NCBI RefSeq assembly: GCF_900497805.2
Contig: NW_020954588.1
Span: 13,636,027-13,700,026 of the forward strand
Length of the DNA stretch: 64,000 nt
Direction: 5' to 3'
Source of the DNA: Vombatus ursinus
Taxonomy: Eukaryota > Chordata > Mammalia > Diprotodontia > Vombatidae
Shown here: piece after piece, positions 1 to 9,639 of the stretch
Position numbering within the stretch: position 1 is the stretch's first letter
Layout: each line of letters opens with the position of its first letter
The notes under the pieces: model-generated
Databases searched by the model: none
What the model was told of the DNA's origin: nothing
What the model saw: the letters and a program-made list of their open reading frames with translations, nothing else
Translations under genes and position numbers: made by a program

Positions 1-79
1 ACCATCCCCCTTAACAACGCCTGATGAAAGGTGAAATCAAAGGCAAAGGGAAATAAGAAACCGAGCTTTGTCCCTATGT

Positions 80-199
80 AGGACCTCAGAGATAAACCAC
101 TAGTCCAATTCCCTCATAATACAGATGGAAAAACTGAAACCCAGAGAGGTTAATTAACTTGCTCAAAGAGATTGGAACCTAGGTCTTTTGAATTTTATT
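80..199 (-). mobile_element. MIR-type CORE-SINE fragment
   Basis: Reads on the plus strand as the reverse complement of a MIR core: 'acagatggaaaaactgaaac' followed by a 'gaggttaattaacttgctcaa' like segment and an 'aggtctt' block. It is old and truncated at both ends. No target-site duplication is visible. Confidence 0.6.
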
Positions 200-229
200 C
201 AGAATGTTTTTATTCATTTATTTTTTTAA

Positions 230-459
230 AGATGGGACCACTCCGTCTCAGCCAGGCCAAAAGCGTAGGGGCTATTCACAGATCTAGTCCCACTTTGAAC
301 AACCTCTATTGGCTCCTTTGAGCCTTCATCTACTCTCTCTTTCCTACCTGGAGCAGCTCACTCCTTGGCTAATCCAATTCTCTCCTTCTTATCTTATTTA
401 AGACACCAGATTATTTTAACCCACTGCACCTCCAAACCCCTGAACTCAAGAGATCCACT
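230..459 (-). pseudogene. 7SL (SRP RNA) retropseudogene, decayed and 5'-truncated
   Basis: The plus strand reads as the reverse complement of 7SL RNA, the RNA scaffold of the signal recognition particle. The RNA 3' region is clearest ('gatgggaccactccgtctca', 'ggggctattcacag', 'agtcccact'). A weaker middle ('ctacctggagcagctcactcc') and the 5' domain ('tgaactcaagagatccac') follow. A T-rich run at 217-227 sits where an antisense poly(A) tail should be. The last ~45 nt of the RNA 5' end are missing. The middle is very diverged, so this is an old copy with no function expected. Confidence 0.65.
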
Positions 460-542
460 AAGCAAAGCTGTAAGTCACTTTTCTCTCCACCCCCCAGGCA
501 AGGATGTACCAACAAGCCCTGCCCAGTGCTCTTTACACTAAA

Positions 543-785
543 ATAATAGGTGACATTCATATACCCCTTGAAAATTTGCAAAACACTCAATATTTATTCT
601 CTCATTGAAATCTTCCTAGGAGGCTATCAGGTATGCGTCACAAAAGTTATCATTCCCGTTCTATAGGTGAGAATACTGAGGATGAGAAAGGGCAGGTGAC
701 TTGCTCAAAGTCAAATAGCTAATAAATAGCAAATGCGGGTTCTGAACACAGGATTTCCTGACCCCAAGTCAAGAAGTCTAGGTCA
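543..785 (-). mobile_element. MIR CORE-SINE
   Basis: Antisense MIR from tail to head: the 'ttgcaaaacactcaatattta' region, the 'gtgagaatactgaggatgag' core, then 'tgacttgctcaaagtc' and 'ggatttcctgaccccaag'. Length is near that of a full MIR. Confidence 0.75.
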
Positions 786-964
786 TCTCAGGAAGTTAAT
801 GGGGAAAGAGACAGGGCACACACCTTTCACAAACAAAGTTCTTTGAGAGTCACTGGTCACCAGCCAATTGAAAGGCTGACACTCAAGTTGAATAAATATT
901 ACTCAATATGTACGACTGTCCAATACTAGGCGCTGTTGCATAACCATAATACCAATACTAATTA

Positions 965-1222
965 TGTAATATTAATTACATAATACTAATAATCATTATT
1001 ACTTATATTGCACTTTAAAGTTTGAAAAGTACTTTATGTGTATCACCTCCTTTGATTCTCACAATGACTATGTGAGGTACATACTATTATTATTCCCATT
1101 TTGAAGATAAGGAAACTCAGACTGAGAAAGTGACTTTTCCAGGGTCACACAGGTGGCAAGTGGCTAAAGCAAATCAGGCCTTCCTGACCCCAAGTGCTTT
1201 ATCCACTATACTTCCTACCTGT
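965..1222 (-). mobile_element. MIR CORE-SINE
   Basis: Antisense MIR with a recognisable tail ('gatTctcacaatgactatg' type), 'gataaggaaactcagactga' core, 'ccagggtcacacagg' and 'ccttcctgaccccaagtgct' head. The stretch before it (890-965) is AT-rich with repeated 'taatattaattacataat' words. Confidence 0.75.
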
Positions 1223-1227
1223 CTAGG

Positions 1228-1412
1228 GTATGATAGAAAAAACATGGCTCTGGAGTTAGAGAACCTAGGTTCAAATCCTCCCCTCTTATGTTACCGAGAT
1301 GACCTTGAACAAGTTTCTTAACTCCCATGGTCCTCAGTTCTCTTATGTATAAAGATGATCAAATTGGACTAAATCTGTTGAGGGTTCTCTTCCATGATCC
1401 TATGTGAATTAT
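1228..1412 (+). mobile_element. CORE-SINE with the ggactaga-type tail
   Basis: Sense CORE-SINE: 'tggctctggagttagagaac' and 'aggttcaaatcc' head, 'gaccttgaacaagtttctta' core, then the tail 'attggactaaatctgttgag' and 'tccatgatcctatg'. This tail is shared with other copies here, for example 7804-8000 and 51733-51945. Confidence 0.7.
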
Positions 1413-1839
1413 ATGAAGAATGCTAAAATGGCAACTGGGTTATTTTGCTTCTGTACAGAGCTGGCTCTTCATCAACCTGGAATATATGGAAACACAAATC
1501 TAATCCCTAAAGTACTGGGGGCTGTCTCTGAGAGAGTACTAAAGGACAGAACTGGAAGTAGAAAGGAATTTACAAGTTAGCCAGGATGATGTAGGTCAAG
1601 AGTGTGGTACTTAATCCCAATAGACCAAAAGACTCAGAAGAAGGTTCAGTGAGTTGTCATTTGTAAATACTCAGAAAAAAGGAATTGCCTTTGCCTCCAT
1701 TCATTTTGCCACTACATGACATCTTTCCCACACCCACACTGGCAAAGAGGGTGGAAAAGAGTCATTCTGGTTGTTTCAAAGTACGTATAAGTAAAAATCC
1801 TTTTGGTGACTAAGTTATGACTCTTGTTTTCTTTTAGAG
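1413..1839. other. No recognisable feature
   Basis: About 430 bp of unique-looking sequence between two SINEs. No long open frame or known repeat was recognised. Confidence 0.5.
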
Positions 1840-2072
1840 GCAGCTAAGGGACTCAGTGAATAAAATATTGGAATTGAAATCAAGAAGACCTAAGTTTGAA
1901 TGCTGAGAGACATTTACTATCTGTGTCACCCTGGGAAAGTCACTTAACCTCTCAGCCTCAGTTTTCTCATACATAAAATGGAGTTATTATCAGTATCAAA
2001 TGAATTAACATATGAAAAGCACCTTCCAAATCTTAACTTGATGTAATAAATGCTAGCTATTATCAATATCAT
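1840..2072 (+). mobile_element. MIR CORE-SINE, near full length
   Basis: Sense MIR starting at 'gaggcagctaagggactcag', through 'caccctgggaaagtcactta' and 'cctcagttttctcat', to a tail ending 'gtaataaatgctagctatta'. Confidence 0.8.
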
Positions 2073-2525
2073 CACAGATAACTGGAGTGGGACCTGTTTT
2101 AGGTCAATGGAATATCTCACTTTTGTGTTAATTTTCTAAAATGTTGCTGTATCAAGTTGAACCCTTCTTATAAACTGTGGATTATTATTGTTTCTAATCA
2201 GATGAAGAAACAAAAATATGTTTTACTGAAGTTGGGGGTGGGGCTTGGTGCAAGGGAGAGAGATATATATCTATGTGCCTTTTTTTTTCTGCTGCCACCA
2301 GCTGAATAAGAATGAAGGATTTGACTGAATTAAGGTCCATCAGCACTTTCTGCCTGTGAAATTGATAATATATAATATTATCATTTGATGACAGTTCTAG
2401 AACAGAAAATTATTTCTCTATGACTGAAAATGAAGCAAAATTTCATTAATTTAGATTGTTCTGTTTAATTCACCTAGCTTGGACTAAAGTTGTCCTTGAC
2501 ACTATCTACTTACAAAATGGACATT
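2073..2525. other. No recognisable feature
   Basis: AT-rich unique-looking sequence with no recognised repeat and no credible open frame. Confidence 0.5.
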
Positions 2526-2720
2526 GAACTTAAGAGTGAGAATACATGGATTTCATTCCCAACTCTTGCTTTTACTAACTAAACAGTCTTGGGCTAAGTA
2601 AAGACCTTGGCTTCCTCTTTTGTAAAATGAAAGTAATAGACTGGATAATTATCTATTCTAGCCCTAGAACACTGTGACCTTTGTGGGCATCAGTTTTATC
2701 ATCTATGTGTAAATGTAATA
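2526..2720 (+). mobile_element. Degraded MIR-type SINE fragments
   Basis: Weak MIR-like sense blocks: 'tcattcccaactcttgc', 'gtcttgggctaagtaa', 'cttttgtaaaatgaaag', then a second short block 'catcagttttatcatctatg'. Old and partly rearranged. Confidence 0.45.
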
Positions 2721-3953
2721 TATGTGAAACTATAAAACAGTATGTAAACTATTACATATGCAATATATTTTTGTAGAAATGCTTTATCGAAGTATTGATA
2801 GATAATTTTTTATCATCTCTTTGTTGTCTTCCTTCCAGTTCCATCCTTAAATGTTCCCATGATGACCTGTTTTAACTGGGTCTCATACCAACCTTTCTGT
2901 GATCTTCTTTAAAAAAAAAACTTTACCATTTCTCATTATGTTATGAGATGATACTGTTTATAATCATCCACTACCTTGCTCCATGAAATTTTACAATGGG
3001 TTTATTTTTTTAAATTGGCATTTCCTATTTCCCTGGGATGTCAAATTTCTTTGCTTGACAAAGTGTATTTCCTGGCTGAAATGGTTTTTACGTTACTTTG
3101 ATTTCTTCAGTGGGCTGATGTTCTATATTAGTTAAACTTCTTTAGGATACAGTAATAGTTCATGTAAATGTCTACTATTTGTCTATTTCTCATTTATCTC
3201 TTCCAATAACTTCTTCAAATTGGTCAAGTTGGAGCTATTTTGGCTCCATGCTTTACCTTCTCATATGTATCTTTTCTTATAATTTTATGATCATTTTGAG
3301 CTTGACTTTAACAAGTAGATAGCTTGGTTTTACACAGATGGCTGATATGGAAATCAATTCAATATTTGTAACCAGTCATTAACTGTTTATTTCGATCTAG
3401 TCCTTTACAAGAAAATTGAGTGCTTATCTGTTCAGTACCTCTAGATACTCTTTCTGAAGGAAGTATTTATTTTGTATATAGGCATGATTTCTGCTTAGTC
3501 TTTACATCTTTGACATTTTTTATAGTGAACCATTTTTCCAACATATTTGTTACCACCCACTCTCATCATTTTTATAGAGTGTGGAGATCATTTTATTCAT
3601 ATTCTCAGTGATATACCTGGCACTTAATCAATACTTGTTAATTGATTCATATACTATTAAAAAGAATCTTTATTTGTTCATTAATTAATTTAAATCATTC
3701 TTTAAATTCTGTAGAGTCCTGGAGCCCAAGACCTTACTGAAACATACTTAGTGAGTTCAGTATCTTGCATTTCCAGTAACTATGATGAAGTTATCTTCTT
3801 TATTAAGAATTCTGAACTAAGAACCTTGAACTATTTGGGTAGAATCATGTTCTAAGATTTTAATAATCTTGATTCTAATTGAATAAATCCCTGGCATTGG
3901 TCTATTCATGTTCTTGTTATCATTATAGTTATTGTTACACTATCAAAAGCTTC
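2721..3953. other. AT-rich stretch, mostly unassigned
   Basis: No gene is visible. The only recognisable piece is at about 3610-3655, 'cctggcacttaatcaatact' followed by 'tgttaattgattc', which resembles the last ~45 bp of an L2/MIR 3' end. The rest may hold ancient repeats too diverged to name. Confidence 0.5.
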
Positions 3954-3965
3954 CCAAGCATTTTT
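3954..3965. repeat. 12-bp direct repeat (target-site duplication), copy 1 of 3
   Basis: ccaagcattttt at 3954-3965 recurs exactly at 6299-6310 and with one change (ccaagtattttt) at 6450-6461. The first two flank the minus-strand L1, and the second and third flank the following SINE. Both insertions were antisense, so a repeat ending in TTTT fits L1-type target-primed insertion. Confidence 0.8.
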
Positions 3966-6298
3966 ATTTAAATAGTATTTTATTTTCCCCAATTACATAT
4001 CAAGAAAAAATTTTAGCATTCATTTTGACAAGACTTTGAGTTCTAAGTTTTTCTCACTCACTCCCTCCCCTTTTCTGAAAATGGTAGGTGGTTTGATATA
4101 ATTTTTACATGTGCTATCATGTAAAACATATTCTCACATTTGTCACAATTGTGGAAGAAGAAACAGATAAAAAGGAAATAAAACTATGAGAAAGAATAAA
4201 GTAAGTGAAAAAAATGTTTCGATCTGCATTCTGAGTACATCAATTCTTTGTCTGGATATGAATAGTATTTTCCTTCACGAGTCCTTTGTACTTGTCTTGG
4301 ATCATTATATTGCTGAAAAAAAGTTGAGTCATTCATAGTTGATCATCATACATTATTGCTGATATTGTGTGCAATGTTTTCCTAGTCTTCTTATTTCACT
4401 TTGTATCAGTTTGTACAAATCTTTCCAGGTTTTTCTGAAATCTGCCTGTTCATCATTTCTTATTGCATGATAGTATTCCATTACATTCATATACCACAGC
4501 TTGTTCTGCCATCCGCTAATTGATGGGCATCCCCTCAGTTTCCAATATTTGCCACCATGAAGAGGGCTGCTATAAATATTTTTGCACACGTAAGTCCTTT
4601 TCCCTTTTGTATGATCTTTTTGCAATACAGACCTAGTAGTGGTGTTTCTGGACCAGAGTATGCACAGTTTGATTGCTTTTGGGGCATTGTTCCAAATTGC
4701 TCTCCAGAGTGGTTGTATCACTTCACATCTCCACCTCTAGTGCATTAGTGTCCCAATTTTCCCCCATCCTCTTTAACATTTATCATTTTCCCTTTTTTGT
4801 TGTATTACCCAATCTGATAGATGTGAGGTGGTATTTCAGAGTTGTTTTCATCTGCATTTCTCTAATCAAAAGTGATTTAGATCACATTTTCGTATGCCTA
4901 CAGATATATTTTATTTCTTCATCTGAAAATTACTTATTCATAATCTTTGATCATTTATCAATTGGGGAATGGCTTGTATTCTTATGAATTTGACTCTGTT
5001 CTTTATATATTTGAGAAAAGAGGCCTTTATCAGAGACCCTTGCTATAAAGATTGTTTCCCAACTTTCTGCTTTCCTTCTGATCTTGCTTGCGTTGGTTTT
5101 GTTTGTAGAAAATCTTTTCAATTTAATATGATCAAAATTATCTATTCTATATTTTGTAATGCTCTCTATCTCTACTTTGGTCACGAATTCTTCTTCTCCG
5201 CATAGATCTGACAGGTAGTCTATTCCTTGCTCTTATAATTTGATTGCTTCAATGTCTATGTAGTTTGTAGTTTCCTTCCCTATCTCTTTTAATTAGGTCT
5301 ATTTTTTGCTTTTACTTTGTCTAAGGTCAGGATTGCTATCCCTGCTTTTTTTTTCTTACTTCAGCTGAAGTGTAATAGATTCTGCTCTAGCCTCTTACCT
5401 TTACTCTTTGTGTGTCTCTTTGCTTCAAATGTGTTTCTTGTAAGCAACATATTGTAGGATTCTTTTTTTTTATCTACTCTGGTATCTGTTTTGTGGGAGA
5501 GTTCATCCCATTCACATTCACAGTTATGATTACCGCATGTATATTCCCCTTCAACCTATTCTCCCTCCTGCTTGTCCTCTCTCTCCTTTCACCCTTTCCC
5601 ACCTCACTGGTGTTTTGCGTCTGTCTACCATTTCCCCTTATCTGACCTCCCTTATGGAAGTATCCATCCCCCACTCCCTTTAACTAATCTCTTCCCCTCC
5701 TACTTCCCTATAAAGTAAGATAGATTTCTGTATTCAACTGATTATATATATTATTCCCTTTTTGAGCCAATACTGATGAGAGTAAGGTTCAGGCAATGCC
5801 CATCGACCACCCTCTCATCATTCCTTCCACTGTAAAAAGTCTTTCTTATCTCTTAATAAGAGATAAATTTGCCCTATTCTACCTCTCCCTTCCTTCTACA
5901 CTCTTTGTACTCCTCTTTCTAATCCCCTAATATTTTTTGTCATTCTCTCAAATTCACTTTATACCCATATTGTCTGCCTATGCATATTTCTTCTATCTGT
6001 ACTGTTAGTGACACAATTTTTAAGTGTTACAAGTATCATCTTCCCATGAAGGGCTGTAAATAGTTTCACTCTATTGAATCCCTTATGTTTTCTTTTCCTT
6101 TTTTACCTGTTTATGCTTCCCATGGGCCTTGATATTGAAGGTCAATTTTTTTGTTTAGTTCTTGTCTTCTCTTTATGAGGGCTTGAAATCCTTCTATTTC
6201 ATTGAATAACCATTTTTCCCTTGATGTATTATGCTTAATTTTGCTGGGTAAGTGATTCTTGGTTGTAGTCTCAGTTTCTTTGCCTTCCGGAATATCAT
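3966..6298 (-). mobile_element. LINE-1 (marsupial lineage), internally deleted, 5'-truncated in ORF1
   Basis: Antisense L1. The plus strand starts in the 3' UTR ('ttattttccccaattacat'). It then holds the ORF2 carboxy end (stop at 4353; 'MNVMEYYHAIRNDEQADF' like residues). From about 5200 it jumps to the amino-terminal endonuclease of ORF2, where the minus strand encodes AGIAIL, LQETHLKQRDTQRVKVR (the QETHL catalytic motif, ~5395-5445) and VNVNGMNSP (~5495-5530). A ~580-bp inter-ORF spacer follows, then the ORF1 end with LQPRITYPAKLS near 6240. Reverse transcriptase is absent. Frames are broken and the copy is dead. Flanked by ccaagcattttt. Confidence 0.92.
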
Positions 6299-6310
6299 CC
6301 AAGCATTTTT

Positions 6311-6449
6311 TTTGGTAAGGCAATTGGGGTTAAGTGACTTGCCCAAGGTCACACAGCTAGTGAGTGGTATGTGTCTGAGGCCAGATTTGAACTTAGGTCC
6401 TCCTGACTGCAGGGCCAGTGCTCTATCCACTGCACCACCTAGCTGCCAA
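6311..6449 (-). mobile_element. CORE-SINE inserted beside the L1
   Basis: Antisense SINE: 'gttaagtgacttgcccaagg', 'tcacacagctag', 'ccagatttgaacttaggtcc', 'ctatccactgcaccacctag', 'ctgcc'. Its flanks, ccaagcattttt and ccaagtattttt, match the duplication of the neighbouring L1. Low divergence suggests a fairly young marsupial subfamily. Confidence 0.88.
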
Positions 6450-6461
6450 CCAAGTATTTTT

Positions 6462-7029
6462 AAAAGGAAAAGTTCATGTGCTGTCAGAGAAACTAACTCT
6501 TTATCTCTTCAATTTGATCTAATAAACATCTAAGAAATCCCAAATGTGTGTCAAACTGTGACAGATATTAGAAATAATAAAAAGTTTACATATGGCATGG
6601 TCCCTATCTTTGTGGAATTTGCATCAGTCTATAGGGATATATGGTACATATACAAATAAGTATAATAGAAATAGCATCTGATAGGTGCTTCAAAGAAGGG
6701 CAAACAGCCTTAGATTTGAATTATAGCTCCTTCGGGCAAAGACTAGAACTGTCCTTTAGAAATAATTTATTCATTCCCAGTTGATATTTATGTTGGACCT
6801 TTTTCATGTTGTTTTAACACTTCAGGGATCTATGATTTCACTGATGTGGGCATTTGCTCTATTGATTCAAATGAAAATTTCCTATTAACCATAGCAGATA
6901 GATTTCATGCATTTTTGGAACTCAAAAAATAACTACCTAATGGTCAATAATCTAGTGATGGACTGCTCCTAACTAAATTAGGTTATACCATTGGAGCAGG
7001 TATAAAATTGTCTACATTTTAATTATTTA
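6462..7029. other. No recognisable feature
   Basis: Unique-looking AT-rich sequence. Part of 6540-6700 ('tggtccctatctttgtggaa') may be a decayed antisense L2 piece, but this is uncertain. Confidence 0.45.
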
Positions 7030-7523
7030 AAATATTCAACAGTTTCCTAGGTGTTTGGTACTGTATTAGGCAGTATGGGGAATAAACTAACAATGTGTTT
7101 TTAAAAAATGGTCTTTGACTTTAGAGAATTAATGGACAGTCTAATTGGGGAGAGAATATAAGTAACTAACACATTGATAGTAGTATAGACCAAATTCTTT
7201 ACCAGAATGATGAGAGGATAGAGAGCAGGAGAGTGCTAACATTGTGTGAGGATGCTTACAAAACGATTCTAGGAGTAACTCTTGACCTAGATTTTGAAGG
7301 AAATGGCAAAAATTGATTTGCTGAGAGGAAAAGGACCAAGTGGAATATAGTATGCACTCAAGCAATAATTGTATATAGTAGGCACTAGAGAAAATTTGTT
7401 TGATGAATGAATGCTGAATGGAATCTTGAAAAGGTGGTGATAGACACAGATTGGCAGGGGAAGAAACTGCTCCATACATTATGAGGGAGAGGAATAGAAG
7501 ACAGAGAGAGAGGGGGAGAGAGA

Positions 7524-7588
<65 letters not shown>

Positions 7589-7800
7589 GAGAGAGAGAGA
7601 GAAAGAGAAAGAGAGAGAAATAGAAAAAGAGAGAGAGAAAGAGAGAGAGAGAGGACAAATTTAATTGTGTAAACAACATGGTTCAGATAATAGAAGACAT
7701 TGAATGCAAAGCTGAGGAATTTAGATTTGCTCAGACAGGCAATAGAGAATTATTATAGACTGCTGAACAAGGGAGTGATGTGATGAAGGAATGCCTTTGA
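7030..7800 (-). mobile_element. L2 LINE fragment, antisense
   Basis: Reads as reverse-complement L2 3' half: 'ggtgtttggtactgtattag', a 'gactttagagaattaatgga' type block, 'tgacctagattttgaagg', and beyond a GA microsatellite 'caggcaatagagaattatta' and 'agggagtgatgtgatgaagg'. Old and gapped. Confidence 0.6.
7499..7653. repeat. (GA)n microsatellite
   Basis: About 155 bp of GA repeats with scattered AA and GGG interruptions, sitting inside the antisense L2. The apparent proteins of this stretch (Arg/Glu or Ser/Leu runs) are artefacts of the dinucleotide. Confidence 0.95.
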
Positions 7801-7803
7801 GGA

Positions 7804-8000
7804 AGAATAAACTCATGGCATAGACTTGGAGTCAGAGGACCTGAGTACAAATCCTGGTTCTAACACCAACTACCAGCATTATCTTTGACAAATCATTTAA
7901 GCTCTTAGTTCCACAGTATCCATATCTGTAAAAAGAAGGGGTTGGATTAGATGGCCCTAAAAGACCCTTGTAGTTATACATCTATTATCCTATGAAATGG
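7804..8000 (+). mobile_element. CORE-SINE with the ggactaga-type tail
   Basis: Sense copy: 'catagacttggagtcagagg', 'gagtacaaatcctgg', 'ctgtaaaaagaaggggttgg', 'attagatggccctaaaagac'. The uninterrupted 'ggattagatggcc' shows the site that is split by a hAT element in two other copies here. Confidence 0.8.
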
Positions 8001-8104
8001 GATTGAGTGGAAAGAGACCAAATAGGAGATAATATTATTAATACAGATTAGGTGATGGAGGTCTGGACCATGAATGTGGTAATGGAAATTTGTGGCTCTG
8101 TAGT

Positions 8105-8351
8105 TGTCGATAGAGCCATAGTGAATAGAGCACTGGGCCTGGCATCAGGAAGAATCGTCTTCCTGAGCGCAAATTTGGCTTTAGCTGTGTGATCCAGGGT
8201 GAGTCATTTAACTCTATTTGCCTTAGTTCCTCATCTGTAAAATGATCTGAAGAAGGAAATGGCAAACCACTCCCATCTCTGCCAAAAAAACCCCAAATGG
8301 GGTCACAAAGAGTTGGACTTTACTGGAAGACAATAGAACAGCAACAACAAA
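8105..8351 (+). mobile_element. MAR1-like SINE with RTE/Bov-B type tail
   Basis: Sense SINE head ('gtgaatagagcactgggcct', 'ggcatcaggaagaatcgtct') and CORE region. The 3' tail ('gaagaaggaaatggcaaacc', 'ccccaaatggggtcacaaag', 'agttggact', 'acaacaacaa') resembles the 3' end of RTE-clade LINEs. By family knowledge the RTE machinery moved such SINEs. Confidence 0.85.
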
Positions 8352-9040
8352 AGTTACATCTGACATAAGATGTTTGTGTCTGACCACATGTGGTCCACTT
8401 TATAAACCCAAATCACCATGAAGAGCTGTAGATCATGAATATAAGTTCATAGCCAATGCTGTCTTAAGACCAAATTCTAGTCTACATTATCTCAATGCTA
8501 TAATCAAGGTTTAACCCCACTGAACATGAAGGCTGACATATGCAAATTACTTTAAATGCTTAGAAACAAGTTAAACACGTCAAATTCTATGGTATGAAAA
8601 ACATGTAATTATGTTCCTTTCAAAGCATTTAGATTAATACCAGTAAAGATCCAATTCAGTACAGTTTCTAAATTGACAAATTAGTCATGGAATGGATTCT
8701 CCAAACAGAATTTCTTTCTCCCTTTATAAACATCTTCACATCGAGGAGAAACATTTAAATCTTGTAAATGGACACTTTTGCCTGGAGACAGTCTCTGCAA
8801 TTATCAGAAGGACTCTTGCACAGCTCAGTGCAATGACACATGGCCTTTTTCCAGGGAAAGGCACATACACACAAAACACAGAATGTGCTTTGTTCCAAAC
8901 TCAGGAATGTATCATTATGTTTTTGTTAAACTTCATTCTCTGTGTATATTAGCAAACATAATTCCCTCACATGGTTTATCTTCCTAATATTTCTCATGTA
9001 CAAATTTAAACTGCATTGCCCAAATGACTTGGATTGTGTC
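8352..9040. other. No recognisable feature
   Basis: Unique-looking sequence with no domain visible in the short open frames (longest 86 residues at 8692-8952). Confidence 0.5.
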
Positions 9041-9164
9041 ACACTCACGCACACACACACATACACATACACACATGTATGTATGTATATGTGTATATAC
9101 ACATATCTGTATCTATCTGTATCTATATCTATCTACATATAGATAGATAGATACAGATATTCTG
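9041..9164. repeat. Compound microsatellite (CA)n (TATG)n (TATC/GATA)n
   Basis: CA repeats lead into TATG/TGTA steps, then CTATCTAT and GATAGATA runs. The last two are mutually complementary and could form a hairpin. Confidence 0.9.
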
Positions 9165-9394
9165 GTTCCTGTGAATGAAATATAATTAAAATATTTCAGA
9201 TAGCAACCCCCACTTATTGGAGTTGAAATTAAACATGGAAAAAATAGATCAGTAGCCTTCCAGATCAAAAGGTGCTTTTACATTTGGACATCAAAAATAT
9301 TAAGGTCATAAAATTTATGTGAATTGAGAGCAGCCAACATCTCCGACGTGAACAGCCCAATACAAAATAGTATAGGATAATAGGATTTAGGCTT

Positions 9395-9539
9395 GTTTTT
9401 TTATGTTCTAGTGTATTTTTATTTATTGTTTGTTTGTTTTTTATTTTATTTTGTTAAATATTTTGCAACTATATTTTAATCAGGTTTAAGTTGGACTAGG
9501 GAGTGTAGTGGCAAACAGCTCTGTGTTTGTCACCTCTGG
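9395..9539 (+). mobile_element. hAT-like non-autonomous element, copy A (partial)
   Basis: Shares 'gtatttttatttatt', 'ttttgttaaatatttt' and 'ttttaatcaggtt' with copies at 11945-12114 and 24276-24466. It ends in the terminal repeat 'tttgtcacctctg'. The following 8 bp are gtctagag, matching the CTAG preference of this group. The 5' end is lost. Confidence 0.55.
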
Positions 9540-9639
9540 TCTAGAGCCTTTCTCTGGCTTCTTATCCTAGATTATCCTACATTATCTTCTTAGGGTTCCA
9601 TGGATGCCTCAAGTGTCAGTGGTTTCTCTTTTTTTCAGT

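Noticed and set aside
7451-7679. Arg/Glu-rich and Ser/Leu-rich open frames on opposite strands
   Set aside because: Direct translation of a (GA)n microsatellite.
9041-9164. CRISPR-like or other short spaced repeats
   Set aside because: It is a compound microsatellite in a vertebrate genome, without spacers.
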